The notes: a model not told the origin generated them from the letters alone. A stretch of DNA of 64,000 bases from Pirellulaceae bacterium (GCA_026004775.1 BPJU01000020.1:1-64000); one strand, 5' to 3'; positions 7,557 to 17,516 are shown, counted from the first letter of the stretch. Made by a program: numbers and translations.

Positions 7557-8932
7557 GCATCAACTCCTTGCTCCGATGCGGACCTCGCCTTATCCGCCGT
7601 AAGGGCCGCTCTTCGGTAAATGTCCTCACGAGTCTGCGGAATGGAGTTGTTTGAGCCGTGAGCAAATACGACCTGGAACAGTTGAAGTCCGCCGGTCTGG
7701 AAGGCCGCTTGCGAGCAACACAGGTAAAAACGCCACATTCGAGCAAACGTTTCGCCGAATTGCTGTACGACCTCGTCCCACACCTTCTCAAATCGCTTCC
7801 GCCAGTGCTGCAACGTTTCGGCGTAATGAAGGCGAATGTTCTCGACGTCCAAAATCGAAAAATTGAAAGGTTCGAAAATTGCCGTCATTTCTCGCAAACT
7901 GGGAGCATATCCACCCGGAAAGATATACTTTCGGATCCACGCGTTGACAGGTGCCGCATAATTGCGGCCGATCGAGTGGATAAGTCCCAGACCGTTCGAC
8001 TTCAAGCAACAGGCTACTACTTTTCCTAATAGCCGGTAGTTCGGCGGTCCTACGTGTTCGAGCATACCGACCGACACAAATCGGTCAAAACTGCCGCGCA
8101 TGTTCCGCCAATCGTCGTCCACAAACGTCACCCGATCGGCCAGCCCTTCGCGCCGGGCACGCTCCCGGGCAAAGGCGATCTGTTCCCGCGAAACGTTATA
8201 GGCGGTCACGTGGACTCCGTAGTGGCGGGCCATGTGCAGCGCAAGGGCTCCCCACCCGCAACCGGCCTCCAGCACCGTCATGCCCGGCGCAAGCCGCAAC
8301 TTACGGCAGACATGTTCCATCTTGGCCACCTGAGCTTCCTCGATGGTCATCCCAGGCCGCGGAAAATAGGCGCACGTATAGACCATCTGGTCATCGAGCC
8401 ACTTGCGGTAGAAATCGTTACCCAGGTCGTAATGATGAGCAGCATTGGCACGCGAGCGGGTCAATGTGTTCACCGGTTGCAACAGCCACCGCCACCCCAT
8501 TCGCCCCGGGTGAAACCGCTTCTCCAGGCCCCGGAAGACCCGTTCCAGCACATCCGCCAGATCCCCTTCCGTCTCCAACCTGCCGTGCATATAAAGCTCG
8601 CCGAATTGAAACAGGGGATCCACAAACAGTTTCCATAATGCAGGGCGGTCCTTGATGTGGATCGCCGGTACGGCTTCCTTGGCCGGTGGGGTAACGGAAT
8701 GTCCACCGAAAAGCTTGACGGCCACCGGAGGGCTTCCGGCCCACTGCCAAAGGCGTCTTACCAACCAGCGTTCCCAGTGCCAGGCACGCCGGCCGGCTTT
8801 GCCCTCCGCAGCCGGGGCTGCATGGGCACCAGGACGAAGAACCGCATCGCCGGCCGGCAGGCTGGAGCCGGCCGGCCCCTGTGTCTGCGTTGTTTGCCAC
8901 TGGCCGGACACATCGTATTCGTCGCGCAACAT
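7553..8932 (-). CDS. cfa: Cyclopropane-fatty-acyl-phospholipid synthase family methyltransferase
   Basis: 459 residues, longer than the ~380 of E. coli Cfa because of an N-terminal extension of about 60 residues rich in Pro/Ala. The SAM site is VLEAGCGWGALA. Residues matching the E. coli active site are visible: Cys in YTCAYF, Glu in GMLEHVGP, His in LIHSIGRN and Tyr in LHYAETLQHW. The enzyme adds a methylene bridge (or in some homologues a methyl group) to double bonds of membrane lipid acyl chains. It is the first gene of a two-gene unit with the reductase downstream. Together they could make methylated, saturated branched chains, as proposed for tuberculostearate-like lipids elsewhere; this is inference. 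Confidence 0.92.
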   Translation of the reverse strand: MLRDEYDVSGQWQTTQTQGPAGSSLPAGDAVLRPGAHAAPAAEGKAGRRAWHWERWLVRRLWQWAGSPPVAVKLFGGHSVTPPAKEAVPAIHIKDRPALWKLFVDPLFQFGELYMHGRLETEGDLADVLERVFRGLEKRFHPGRMGWRWLLQPVNTLTRSRANAAHHYDLGNDFYRKWLDDQMVYTCAYFPRPGMTIEEAQVAKMEHVCRKLRLAPGMTVLEAGCGWGALALHMARHYGVHVTAYNVSREQIAFARERARREGLADRVTFVDDDWRNMRGSFDRFVSVGMLEHVGPPNYRLLGKVVACCLKSNGLGLIHSIGRNYAAPVNAWIRKYIFPGGYAPSLREMTAIFEPFNFSILDVENIRLHYAETLQHWRKRFEKVWDEVVQQFGETFARMWRFYLCCSQAAFQTGGLQLFQVVFAHGSNNSIPQTREDIYRRAALTADKARSASEQGVDA

Positions 8933-9322
8933 GGAAAGTCGGTTACCCTATACCAATCGGTTGGATTCAGCTAATACGTAACCCCGCTCCGTCCAACCGT
9001 ACCTGTCGCGGACGGCCCGCGGCACCGAACTATGCCGTGCACTAGAACGCGGCTACCAGTTCGCTGCACAATTCCGTGGCTTCCACCGGTCGTGAGCCTT
9101 GCTCGATAATTTAGGCGCATATTCGACCCTAGTAAAGCGTCGATCGGAGGTCCCTTGGACGAGCCGTACACGCTCAGCCCCAACGTTGGCAGCAGCGACC
9201 ACTTCCCCTTACTTCCGGTTACATGGCGATACGTATGGCGTAGATGCCGCAAAACGACGAATGTTCCGCCAAGGTGTTCATGGGCTCTCGATCCGTTTTT
9301 GCGGTCCATGGGCACAGGCACG
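8933..9322. other. Intergenic stretch between cfa and the MFS gene
   Basis: About 390 bp upstream of cfa and downstream of the transporter, which is also on the minus strand. Short plus-strand frames here are remnants of high-GC shadow reading. I see no RNA gene, repeat or convincing promoter; a TATAGG hexamer lies about 15 bases before the cfa start but has no good partner. Confidence 0.4.
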
Positions 9323-10606
9323 TCAGCCGGCCGGATGCACATTGGCATCATGGGACTCATGGCGGGCCGTCAGCCAGAAAACGAAGGCCGAAGCAGCCAG
9401 CAGCGAAGCCACTACCGAAAAGGCCACTTCGTAGGCCGGCCATTGCATGCGCCGTCCCCAGTTGACCAGGGTTCCGACGAGCGGTTGTCCGATGAGCGCT
9501 CCCAGGTCGAACATCGCCAGCGTCAGCATCACCGCCACACCTCGATATCGCGGCGGAAACGACCGGGTTCCTCCGGAAACCACGGCGGGAAAAAGCAACG
9601 CATGTCCCAGGCCGGCGGCGGCGGCCGGCAGGGCCCACTGCCAATCGCTTCGTACGGCCAGTTGCAGCACCATGCTGGCTGCCAGAGCCGCCAGGCCGCC
9701 GATGATGCCCCACCGCGGTCCGCGCCGGTCGGTCCAGTGGCGGGTGGCCCAACGAGCCACGAAGGCCGTGGCGGCGTACATCAGAAAAAACGTGCGGATG
9801 CCCGCCAGTCCGATCTCGGCTCCGTATGCGCGCACGAAAATGTGCGGCATCTGCAACCCCATCCCCATCGCTGCTGCCGCCAGCAGGATCGAGCCCGGAT
9901 GATAGCGCCAGATGATGGCCCACACCGGCGGCAATCGCCGCAGAGCGGGCCGCGGCGCACCGCGGGTGGCCAGCACCACGCAAACAGCCGATACCAACAC
10001 CAACAGTGCGCTGGTGAAGAACATGCGTTGGATCTGATCACTGAGCTTTCCGAAGCTGAACAACCAGTCGCCCAAGACCGGTCCGATCGCCATACCCACG
10101 AAGCCGGAACTTCCCAAGATACCGATCATTTCGGCCATGCGTCCTGGCGGTGCGCGGAGCGAGACAAACGTGGTCGACGCGCCGAACGCACCGGCTACGC
10201 CCATCATGTACACCAGCCGCAGCAGGTAGACGGTCACGGTGTCCACGCGCCGCACCAGCGTATGTCCCAACACGCTCGCCACAATGGCCGCCAGCGAAAC
10301 CAACCACACCAGCCGCGTTCCCCACCGATCCATGGCACCGCCTTGAAAGTAGCGCACCCAAATGGCCCCGGCCATCCCCATCCCCACGATCCAACCAAGG
10401 TCCTGTTCCGAGCCGCCGCACCAGCGGACAAAGTCAGCATAGCGGAACAGAAGCGAAATGGCCGTCATCAGCAGCGTGTTGGCGGCATAACAGGCGAGAA
10501 ATACGCTGTCATAGGCTGCGCCGGTTCGATGCGAACGGTCAGCGGCCAAGGGCATCGCGACAACGGGCAATTTCATCGGTGTGTTTCGATCGGCATGGCG
10601 AGGCAC
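9323..10606 (-). CDS. Major facilitator superfamily transporter
   Basis: 427 residues with about twelve hydrophobic segments in two halves and a charged middle loop (near residues 200-230). The first half has the family-A-like loop motif region (GGAMDRWGTRLVWL). It is an inner-membrane secondary transporter; the substrate cannot be read from the sequence. The frame starts at GTG 10606; an ATG ten codons in (10576) is an equally good start because neither has a strong ribosome binding site. It lies 39 bp downstream of the histidine kinase on the same strand, so the two could be cotranscribed. Confidence 0.88.
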   Translation of the reverse strand: MPRHADRNTPMKLPVVAMPLAADRSHRTGAAYDSVFLACYAANTLLMTAISLLFRYADFVRWCGGSEQDLGWIVGMGMAGAIWVRYFQGGAMDRWGTRLVWLVSLAAIVASVLGHTLVRRVDTVTVYLLRLVYMMGVAGAFGASTTFVSLRAPPGRMAEMIGILGSSGFVGMAIGPVLGDWLFSFGKLSDQIQRMFFTSALLVLVSAVCVVLATRGAPRPALRRLPPVWAIIWRYHPGSILLAAAAMGMGLQMPHIFVRAYGAEIGLAGIRTFFLMYAATAFVARWATRHWTDRRGPRWGIIGGLAALAASMVLQLAVRSDWQWALPAAAAGLGHALLFPAVVSGGTRSFPPRYRGVAVMLTLAMFDLGALIGQPLVGTLVNWGRRMQWPAYEVAFSVVASLLAASAFVFWLTARHESHDANVHPAG

Positions 10607-10645
10607 CGGCGCTGTCTAGAGTAAAGCCGGACAAAATGATCCGTA

Positions 10646-12451
10646 TCACGCAGAGTCGGATGTCATCGAAGGGGCATCCGAATCCGAACATCCCGCCGTA
10701 TCGGTGTCCGGCGGATGCGGCCACCGGCGCGTGCCCGGCTCGTCCCAAGCCTCAATGTCCGGCGGCTGCGCGGAGCCGTGGCTCGACTGGTCGGAAACTT
10801 GCGGTTGTTCCTCGGTGAAGGCCGGGAAAACCAGCGCGAATGTGCTACCCCTGCCCGGCTGGCTTTCGACCGTCACGTCACCTCCATGTTCTCGTAGAAT
10901 CTTGCGGCTCACCGGCAAACCCAGTCCCGTACCGCGCGCCCCTTTGCGCGATTCGAATACGGAGAAGATTTTCTCTTGATCCTCCAGCGGGATCCCTTCG
11001 CCATTATCTTTCACCAGGATACGGCAAACGTGTTGCTGGGGATCAAGCTGCGTCAGCACGACGACGCGGCCTCCCTCCACCTTCTCACAGGCGTCGATTG
11101 CGTTGGTAACCACATTCAAAACAGCCCGGTGCATCGCTTCCGGATCGAACCGGAGCAAAGGCATTTCTTGATACGGCTCGAATTCCAATGCCACCCCCGC
11201 CTCTTTCGCTCGCAACTGCATCAGCTCGACCACATCCGCCACCACATCATTGATCTGAGCCAGCACCAGCTCCGGCTTGCGGGGCTTGCTGTACGTCAGC
11301 ATATCCATCACCAGGTTAGAAATACGTTCCTGGTTTTTTTCCACTATGGCCCATCCTTTGCGTATGATTTCCGGGTCATTGGCTTTCAAACCTTCTTCTA
11401 TCAGAAAACTACCACCGCGGATACCCTGAAGAATGTTTTTGATATGGTGGGACAGGGTGGCAATTGTCTGGCCGACGGCCGCCAGCCGCTCGGCCTGGAG
11501 CAAAGCCGAATAGTAGAAGGTATCCTCGATAGCCAGCGCGGCCTGGTGGGCAATGGCCACCATCAGTTTCAGGTGATCCTGATTGAAACGGGTGGCGCCG
11601 GGTTCGAGCAGAGCCCGCCCGGGCGGTGTGTAGGTATCGATATAGATCACACCCACCACACCATAGCGGCCTTGCATCGGTACGCAGATCGCCTCGTGAA
11701 CCCCTTGCGACACGATGCTGGCAGCCGGATCCCACCGCTCATCCAGACCCGCATTACTCGTCAACACGCCTTCATGGTGCTCCAGAACGTAATCCAAAAT
11801 CGTGCGGCTGATAGCCAGAGCATCCTGCCCGGTACCCGTTCGGTCTTTCCGGGCAGCGGGCCGCAACTGCTCCGTCTGCGGATCCAGCAGCATGATGCAC
11901 CCTCGATCCGCCCTCACCCACTCGAAGATCAGATCCAGGATCCTTTGGAGCAGTTCGTCGATGTCCAGTGTGTGGCTCACCGCCAAAGCCACCCGATACA
12001 TGATTTCCAGGCTGCCGTGCGCCTGGACCAGCCAATTCGGGTCGCCGTGGCGCAACGCCGACTGCTCGCCCAGTGTCGAGACGATCCGCGATTGGCTCAG
12101 CGCAGCGTGATCAGCCTGAGAAACGATGTCGACCGCCGTGGTGGCGATGGCCGAGGCGGGTTGTTCCGGGGCCGTATAGACGATCAGCGTCCGGCCGATC
12201 TGAAGGCGGTCGCCACTTTTCAGGAGCTGGCGCTCCACGCGCTGGCCATTGACGAACGTACCGTTGGAACTGCCCAGGTCGACGATCCAGTAGTGCCCTT
12301 CCTGGCAATGGATTTCCGCATGGCGGCGGGAGACTTCCGAATCGTGGAGTTGCACGGAGTTACTGCTGTCGCGACCGATGGTAATGCAGTCGCGATCCAG
12401 TTCGAAACGTTTCCCCTGATCCCTCCCTCGGATAACAAACAGTGACGCCAT
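10646..12451 (-). CDS. FHA-GAF sensor histidine kinase
   Basis: 601 residues with no membrane segment, so cytoplasmic. An N-terminal FHA domain (about 1-95) has the phosphothreonine-binding signature IGRDSSNS, SRRHAEIH and DLGSSNGTFVNG. A GAF domain follows (about 150-315). The HisKA dimerisation helix has SHHIKN with H335 as the likely phospho-acceptor. The HATPase has the N box NVVTNAID, G1 VKDNGEGIP and G2 GTGLGLPVS (to about 550). A Pro/Ser/Asp-rich tail follows. Fusion of FHA to a kinase suggests docking to Ser/Thr-phosphorylated partners. A degenerate receiver gene lies 51 bp upstream on the same strand. Confidence 0.93.
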   Translation of the reverse strand: MASLFVIRGRDQGKRFELDRDCITIGRDSSNSVQLHDSEVSRRHAEIHCQEGHYWIVDLGSSNGTFVNGQRVERQLLKSGDRLQIGRTLIVYTAPEQPASAIATTAVDIVSQADHAALSQSRIVSTLGEQSALRHGDPNWLVQAHGSLEIMYRVALAVSHTLDIDELLQRILDLIFEWVRADRGCIMLLDPQTEQLRPAARKDRTGTGQDALAISRTILDYVLEHHEGVLTSNAGLDERWDPAASIVSQGVHEAICVPMQGRYGVVGVIYIDTYTPPGRALLEPGATRFNQDHLKLMVAIAHQAALAIEDTFYYSALLQAERLAAVGQTIATLSHHIKNILQGIRGGSFLIEEGLKANDPEIIRKGWAIVEKNQERISNLVMDMLTYSKPRKPELVLAQINDVVADVVELMQLRAKEAGVALEFEPYQEMPLLRFDPEAMHRAVLNVVTNAIDACEKVEGGRVVVLTQLDPQQHVCRILVKDNGEGIPLEDQEKIFSVFESRKGARGTGLGLPVSRKILREHGGDVTVESQPGRGSTFALVFPAFTEEQPQVSDQSSHGSAQPPDIEAWDEPGTRRWPHPPDTDTAGCSDSDAPSMTSDSA

Positions 12452-12502
12452 AGTGATCCCTGGGCCCTGGGCATCGCGGTCGTTCGCGATCGATGCCTTC
12501 GG

Positions 12503-12913
12503 TCAGTCGTGGCGGCCGTCCGGCGACGCATCATCACAAAGTACTTCAATTCTACGAAGCACAGCCGCATAGTGATAGGGCTTCTCCAGAGTTTGCCACA
12601 ACAGACGCCCGTCGGGGGAGACTTTTCCCAGCCACAACAGATCCTGCTCGGCCGGCTCGGTTGAAACAGCCTCGTTCGGGTCGAGTTGCCGGAGATCGGG
12701 AGGTATCGAGCGGTGATTGTCGACGAGAACTACTCGAGCAACACACCGCTCCACCCAGGGCCAGGCTTCCTGGACCGTGCGGGTCACAATGGCCGAATAG
12801 CCGCGGCGTTCCAACGCCGTCTGCCACACCTGACGGGACTCGCTGGAAGTATCCACCACCAGCACCACGGCCTGGCGGCCTTGCCGAAGAAGGTCTTGCT
12901 GGGTTGAGGTCAT
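12503..12913 (-). CDS. Degenerate response-regulator receiver-like protein
   Basis: 136 residues from ATG 12913, chosen because GGAGG lies seven to eight bases upstream; the longer open frame starts at 12976. The fold pattern resembles a receiver: VVLVVD strand, a helix, VVLVDN with a candidate Asp, and the end EKPYHYAAVLRRIEVL with the conserved Lys. The acidic pair after strand one is reduced to a single Asp (VVDTSS), and the region between the phospho-site and the Lys is shortened. It may be a pseudo-receiver working with the FHA-GAF kinase encoded just downstream. This is inferred from pattern only. Confidence 0.6.
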   Translation of the reverse strand: MTSTQQDLLRQGRQAVVLVVDTSSESRQVWQTALERRGYSAIVTRTVQEAWPWVERCVARVVLVDNHRSIPPDLRQLDPNEAVSTEPAEQDLLWLGKVSPDGRLLWQTLEKPYHYAAVLRRIEVLCDDASPDGRHD

Positions 12914-13076
12914 ATGCGGCGCCTCCGTGCACCGTACCCTGTCCGCGAGCTTCTGGTACACGCCTCCGTGCGGCACCGGATCGTCCCGCGGGAAGGAACA
13001 ATAGCGGCCTGCACCCAGCGTGTCAAACCGAGTTGTGCGTCACTTGTGAAGTTTTAGATCGAGGCTACGGCAGTCT

Positions 13077-14324
13077 TTACAAACTCACCTCACTCATCAC
13101 ATGCCGGTCCTGCCTCGATAATTCGTACATGTCGCGTATCAACTGGATGTCACAAGGCCTTTGTACTACACGCCGCCGCTGGAACATCCGCTGCTGAGTG
13201 GCGATCATCACTTCCGGAGGCACTTCGGTCACCTGCCCGAACAACCGAGCATACGTCACAAAACTCGGTACGTTCGTCGTCACAAACCCATACAGCATGC
13301 TACAGACACCGATCGTCTTGCCGGTGAAGATGCCGGTGTTGATCGCCGTTTTCGAATAGTCACCCATGATGCATCCGACAAACTGCCTGCCCGTCGCCAC
13401 TCGACCAAACGGGTAGTCCATGTTGATCAGACCATAGGTGTTCTTGAGGTCGCTGTTGCAGGTGCCGGCTCCCAAGTTGATCCAACTGCCCAGGTAACTG
13501 TGACCGAGAAATCCGTAGTGCTGCTTGTTGGTGTACGGCTCGATGATCGATGCCTCTACTTCCCCACCGATTTTCACCGTGTGTCCGATGCTCACCGCAT
13601 CCTTGACCGAAGCGTGTTCGATCAGTTTCGACTGCCGGCCGACATAGACGGGCCCCGCCAAATAGCTGAACGGCCCGACGCTCACCTCCTCGTCCAACAC
13701 GATGGGGCCCTGCCGAGTATTGAAAACCACCGGCTCTTCCCAACGCACGCGTTCGGCCACAAACACTCCATCAGCCACCTCCCGATAGTGCCCCCTGCTC
13801 AACCGATACTCGAGGTTTTCCTGGATGGTTCGCTGATTGGCATCAATCAACTCGTGCGAATAGCGCAACAGCTCGAGATGCGCCTCGCGCACCGGCAGTG
13901 CCTCCAGCCACGGTTGCTCCAGATACTGCTGCATAGCCTGATATTCGAGTTGCTCAAGCTGCGGATCCGTTGGCCGCGGGCAGAAGGCCGCAATGCCGGC
14001 CTCCGTTCGCACCAGTCCCGGCTGTGGATCGGCTACCCACGACCGCAACGCTTCGAACGCCGTACGACAAGGAATCAAGCGAGCGTTTACATATAAAACG
14101 GCGTCACCGGGTGCTCCCGGCCAATCCTGCGAACAAAGCGGAAAATCCAACTGCTGGATTTCTTCCAGGTGAGGGCGTACCACGCCATAGACGCGTACCG
14201 AAAGCTCCGCCAGCCAATCGATCAACCGGAAAGCCCCGCACGTGATGGCATAGCCCGGCCGGGCCAGCGATACCGGGTACAGCCCGTCTATTTGGCTATC
14301 TTCGAATACAACAACGCTGGTCAT
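13077..14324 (-). CDS. Putative sugar nucleotidyltransferase / GlmU-like acyltransferase
   Basis: 415 residues. The N-terminal half (VVVFEDSQIDGLYPVSLARP) resembles the divergent nucleotidyltransferase domain of the alternative bacterial GlmU group (TIGR03991 type). The C-terminal half, from about residue 190, has hexapeptide-like repeats of a left-handed beta helix (PIVLDEEVSVGPFSYLAG, KIGGEVEASIIEP, FGRVATGRQFVGCIMGD). In that group the enzyme makes UDP-GlcNAc from glucosamine-1-phosphate, feeding peptidoglycan and LPS synthesis. The classic GlmU pyrophosphorylase signature LAAGxGTRM is absent, as usual for this group, so the exact reaction is uncertain. Confidence 0.8.
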   Translation of the reverse strand: MTSVVVFEDSQIDGLYPVSLARPGYAITCGAFRLIDWLAELSVRVYGVVRPHLEEIQQLDFPLCSQDWPGAPGDAVLYVNARLIPCRTAFEALRSWVADPQPGLVRTEAGIAAFCPRPTDPQLEQLEYQAMQQYLEQPWLEALPVREAHLELLRYSHELIDANQRTIQENLEYRLSRGHYREVADGVFVAERVRWEEPVVFNTRQGPIVLDEEVSVGPFSYLAGPVYVGRQSKLIEHASVKDAVSIGHTVKIGGEVEASIIEPYTNKQHYGFLGHSYLGSWINLGAGTCNSDLKNTYGLINMDYPFGRVATGRQFVGCIMGDYSKTAINTGIFTGKTIGVCSMLYGFVTTNVPSFVTYARLFGQVTEVPPEVMIATQQRMFQRRRVVQRPCDIQLIRDMYELSRQDRHVMSEVSL

Positions 14325-14655
14325 ACACCATTCCCGCCATCATGTTGCCGCGTTCCCGCCCCTATCCGTCTGGTAATCAAGCGTAGAATACGCCCTCCGG
14401 AAAGGTCAGGTAACTACCCGATTTTCGAAGGGAACGCCGTGCCTGTCTGTTGCGTCTAAACAACACCCGTTGCCCTGAGTAGACACCTTTGCCGTTGACA
14501 TCGACTGCGGTGCCGATTCATAAGTCTCTATCTGAAAACGAGTTATCTCGATATCGCCTCTATGGCCCCGGTGAATGGCCCGGCGGCTGCATCCGGTGTA
14601 TACCCGTCGAGCTTCTCGTAGCGTGACGGTCTTACCGCTATAGGAGAGTGCAGCC
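14325..14655. other. Divergent intergenic region upstream of rpoD-like gene
   Basis: 331 bp between the GlmU-like gene and the sigma factor gene, transcribed away from each other. It should hold promoters for both. One candidate sigma-70 promoter for the sigma gene is listed separately. No RNA gene or open frame of note is seen. Confidence 0.5.
14495..14524 (+). promoter_or_regulatory. Candidate sigma-70 promoter upstream of the sigma factor gene
   Basis: A perfect TTGACA at 14495-14500 is followed after 18 bases by CATAAG (four of six matches to TATAAT). It would give a leader of about 125 bases before the GTG start at 14656. Only sequence resemblance supports it. Confidence 0.35.
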
Positions 14656-16320
14656 GTGGCCAAGATGATTCGCCGTTCGAGCAACTCGCGCACGTCCCAA
14701 GGCAAGCCTGTTTCCACTGTGCATTGCAACGGCACGCCGGTCAAGAGCAATCCTGGCAGGGCTGGGCGTTCCTGGCGGCGTTCCCGTGTCTCGCGGAACG
14801 ACCCGGATGGGGACGACGATCCGCGGCAGTACGGGGACGATCCGGAAATAGGCGACGAAGAGGACGAATTGCGCGAAGAGGAGCACGAGGACGAAGGCTG
14901 GACGGCGACCGACGACCCGGTCCGGATGTACCTTACTCAGATGGGCCAAATTCCGTTGATGACTCGGGCCCAAGAGATCCAGGCAGCCAAGAACATCGAG
15001 CGCGCTCGCCGCCGCTATCGCTACTGGATGCTCGCCACGGACTTCATGATTCAGGGAGCCCTGCACTTTCTGGAGCAGGTGCGGGACGGCAAACTGCGTC
15101 TGGACCGCACCATCGAAGTTTCGGTGACCAACCTGGCCGAAAAGAAACGGATCATGAAGCGGATCGTCCCCAACACGGCAACTTTGCGGGGCATTCTGGA
15201 ACGGAATCGCACCGATTTCCTGATCGCCATCAACCGCAGCCGGTCGTTACAGGAGCGGCGTGAAGCGTGGCGGCGTCTGGTACGGCGGCGAGCCAGGGCG
15301 GTGCGAATCATCGAAGAGATGGATCTGCGTACGAACCGTATCCAGCCGCTGTTCAAGAAACTGGAATTGCTCCAGCAGCGGATGCAGAGCCTTTATGGCC
15401 AACTGCGCGAGGCTCGAGAAACCGGTTTCTCCGCAGGCCGCTCCTGCCAGGAATTGCGGCGAGAACTGTGGGCACTGGTGCGTTTGACCCAGGAATCTCC
15501 CGCCACGCTTGCGCGACGCATCAGCCGCACCTATACCTACCGCGAGCAGTACGATGCGGCCAAGCGAGTGCTCTCGGCGGCAAATCTGCGGCTGGTTGTC
15601 TCCATCGCCAAAAAGTACCGCAATCGCGGATTGAGCTTCTTGGACCTGATTCAAGAAGGCAATACGGGGCTGATGCGAGCGGTGGACAAGTTTCAGTACC
15701 GCCGCGGGTTCAAGTTCTCGACCTACGCTACCTGGTGGATCCGCCAGGCGATCACGCGGGCCATTGCCGACCAAAGTCGTACCATCCGCGTTCCCGTGCA
15801 CATGATCGATTCGATGAGCAAGATTCGGGAAGTTTCGCGCCAACTGTATCAGGAGCTGGGACGCGAGCCGTCACCCGAGGAGGTGGCCCAGCGCACCGGG
15901 CTGTCCTTGGAAGAGACCTGTTGCATTCTGAAAATGGCCCGCCAGCCACTGTCCCTGGATCAGCCGGTAGGCGAGCACGAGGACAGTTTCTTCGGTGAGT
16001 TCCTGGAAGATCCCCGCGAAGACGATCCTCTCTATGAAACGAACCAGCAAGCACTCAAGGCACGTATCGAGGAGGCGATGCAGACGCTGAATTATCGCGA
16101 ACGCGAAATCCTGCGTCTCCGCTACGGCCTGACCGACGGATACGCCTATACGCTGGAAGAGGTGGGAAAGATCTTCGCCGTAACACGCGAACGGGTGCGG
16201 CAAATCGAGTCGAAAGCGGTTCGCAAGCTCCAGCAACCGTATCGCAGCCGCGGTCTATTGAGCTTTCTGGATTCGGTTCCTCGCCCGGGAAAACCCAAAA
16301 AGGACCAACCCCAAAAGTAA
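14656..16320 (+). CDS. rpoD: RNA polymerase primary sigma factor (RpoD/SigA)
   Basis: 554 residues from GTG 14656 with GGAG just upstream. After a basic then acidic N-terminal tail (about 1-85), region 1.2 appears ([18 protein letters not shown]). Regions 2.1-2.4 contain [29 protein letters not shown] and [13 protein letters not shown]; region 3 has RTIRVPVHM. Region 4.2 ends with a helix-turn-helix ([20 protein letters not shown]). A ~170-residue non-conserved segment lies between 1.2 and 2.1, rich in Arg and coiled-coil-like. The presence of region 1.2 and the full RPVHM-type region 3 mark it as the housekeeping or a closely related group 1/2 factor. Confidence 0.95.
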   Translation: MAKMIRRSSNSRTSQGKPVSTVHCNGTPVKSNPGRAGRSWRRSRVSRNDPDGDDDPRQYGDDPEIGDEEDELREEEHEDEGWTATDDPVRMYLTQMGQIPLMTRAQEIQAAKNIERARRRYRYWMLATDFMIQGALHFLEQVRDGKLRLDRTIEVSVTNLAEKKRIMKRIVPNTATLRGILERNRTDFLIAINRSRSLQERREAWRRLVRRRARAVRIIEEMDLRTNRIQPLFKKLELLQQRMQSLYGQLREARETGFSAGRSCQELRRELWALVRLTQESPATLARRISRTYTYREQYDAAKRVLSAANLRLVVSIAKKYRNRGLSFLDLIQEGNTGLMRAVDKFQYRRGFKFSTYATWWIRQAITRAIADQSRTIRVPVHMIDSMSKIREVSRQLYQELGREPSPEEVAQRTGLSLEETCCILKMARQPLSLDQPVGEHEDSFFGEFLEDPREDDPLYETNQQALKARIEEAMQTLNYREREILRLRYGLTDGYAYTLEEVGKIFAVTRERVRQIESKAVRKLQQPYRSRGLLSFLDSVPRPGKPKKDQPQK

Positions 16321-16378
16321 CCTGGCAACGGCCCAGCCGCAGCCTGCCCCCGAACCGGAACTGCAACCGAACCGAGTG

Positions 16379-16792
16379 CTACCGCTTGGAAAATTGCGTG
16401 CCGCGGCGAGCCCCGTGCAATCCGTACTTCTTCCGCTCTTTCATGCGCGAATCGCGCGTCAGGTAGCCGCCGTCGCGCATGGCAGGAAACAAATCCGGGT
16501 TGTAACTGACGAGAGCTCGAGCGATACCCATACGGCAGGCCCCAGCTTGGCCCGTCAAACCGCCCCCCGATGCGCGGATTCGGATGTCAACCGCTTCGCG
16601 CATCTGCACTACTTCCAGCGGCTCAAGAAGCCATCGCCGATCGCGCTCGTTGGGGAAATAGTCTTCCAAATTCCGTCCGTTGATGGTGATCTGGCCCGAA
16701 CCGGGGCGCAGTCGCACTCGCGCCACAGCCGTCTTCCGCCGGCCGGTCCCCAGCGCCTCACCCGTGATTTTGTCTTTTTTTACCATCACCAT
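16379..16792 (-). CDS. rpsI: 30S ribosomal protein S9
   Basis: 137 residues. It has the family core GTGRRKTAVARVRL near the start, GGGLTGQAGA in the middle and the basic C-terminal tail ending QFSKR that reaches the ribosomal P site. It follows rplM after 86 bp on the same strand, the conserved L13-S9 pair. Confidence 0.97.
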   Translation of the reverse strand: MVMVKKDKITGEALGTGRRKTAVARVRLRPGSGQITINGRNLEDYFPNERDRRWLLEPLEVVQMREAVDIRIRASGGGLTGQAGACRMGIARALVSYNPDLFPAMRDGGYLTRDSRMKERKKYGLHGARRGTQFSKR

Positions 16793-16878
16793 AGGGTCAA
16801 CCGTCCTGTTGCTTGACTCTGAACGAAATCTGCGTGGTTCCCGAACATCTGCCGGCCGGGCCTGAACTGACCAGCCGG

Positions 16879-17328
16879 TTACTTCGTACCGAGTTCGACC
16901 AGTTCGGGCTGCTGCGCCTGATGGGGATGCTCATTGCCGGTATAAATCTTGAGTTTAGCCAGCATTTTGCGGCCCAATTTGTTCTTGGGCAGCATCCGCC
17001 GCACGGCTTCTCTCAAAATCAATTCCGGGTGCTTCTTCAGCCGCTCTTCGGCGGTTTCGACGCGCAAGCCCGTGTAACCGGTAAACCAAGTGTATTGCTT
17101 CTTGGACCATTTCTTGCCGGTAAATACAACCTTGTCCGCGTTGATGACGATCACATAGTCGCCCGTGTCGACATGCGGGGTGTATTCCGGGCGGTGTTTG
17201 CCCATCAAGTACATGGCGATATCGCTGGCCAGACGGCCGACCACTTTTCCCGATGCATCGACCAGCCACCATCGCGGCTTGATCTCGCCCGGCTTGGCCA
17301 TATAGGTACGTTGTGCAATCGTTGCCAT
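16879..17328 (-). CDS. rplM: 50S ribosomal protein L13
   Basis: 149 residues from ATG 17328; the longer frame from 17364 adds 12 residues that L13 proteins lack, and GGAAGG lies upstream of the chosen ATG. Family motifs include WWLVDASGKVVGRLAS, GDYVIVINADKV, FTGKKW and AVRRMLPKNKLGRKML. The C-terminus is slightly extended (HPHQAQQPELVELGTK). It is the first gene of the L13-S9 unit. Confidence 0.97.
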   Translation of the reverse strand: MATIAQRTYMAKPGEIKPRWWLVDASGKVVGRLASDIAMYLMGKHRPEYTPHVDTGDYVIVINADKVVFTGKKWSKKQYTWFTGYTGLRVETAEERLKKHPELILREAVRRMLPKNKLGRKMLAKLKIYTGNEHPHQAQQPELVELGTK

Positions 17329-17516
17329 GGATATGCTGCCTTCCGGAAAACCGCCCATTTCCAACCGCTACGCGGCTGGACAGGTGAATGCTTTCATCCT
17401 GGTTGGAAACTCTGAGTCTATCCAGGAAGCGTTGGGCAGGCAAGAGGGAGCGCTTCAGGAAGCGCAACTCGCCGCTGGCAAGGACGCTCGTGCCGGGCAC
17501 CAGCAGCACAAGAGCT

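Noticed and set aside
9155-10624. A 489-residue plus-strand frame antisense to the MFS gene.
   Set aside because: Arg/His/Gln-rich, no domains, and the minus strand encodes a clear transporter.
10976-12445. A 489-residue plus-strand frame antisense to the histidine kinase.
   Set aside because: The kinase motifs on the minus strand are complete; this frame shows none.
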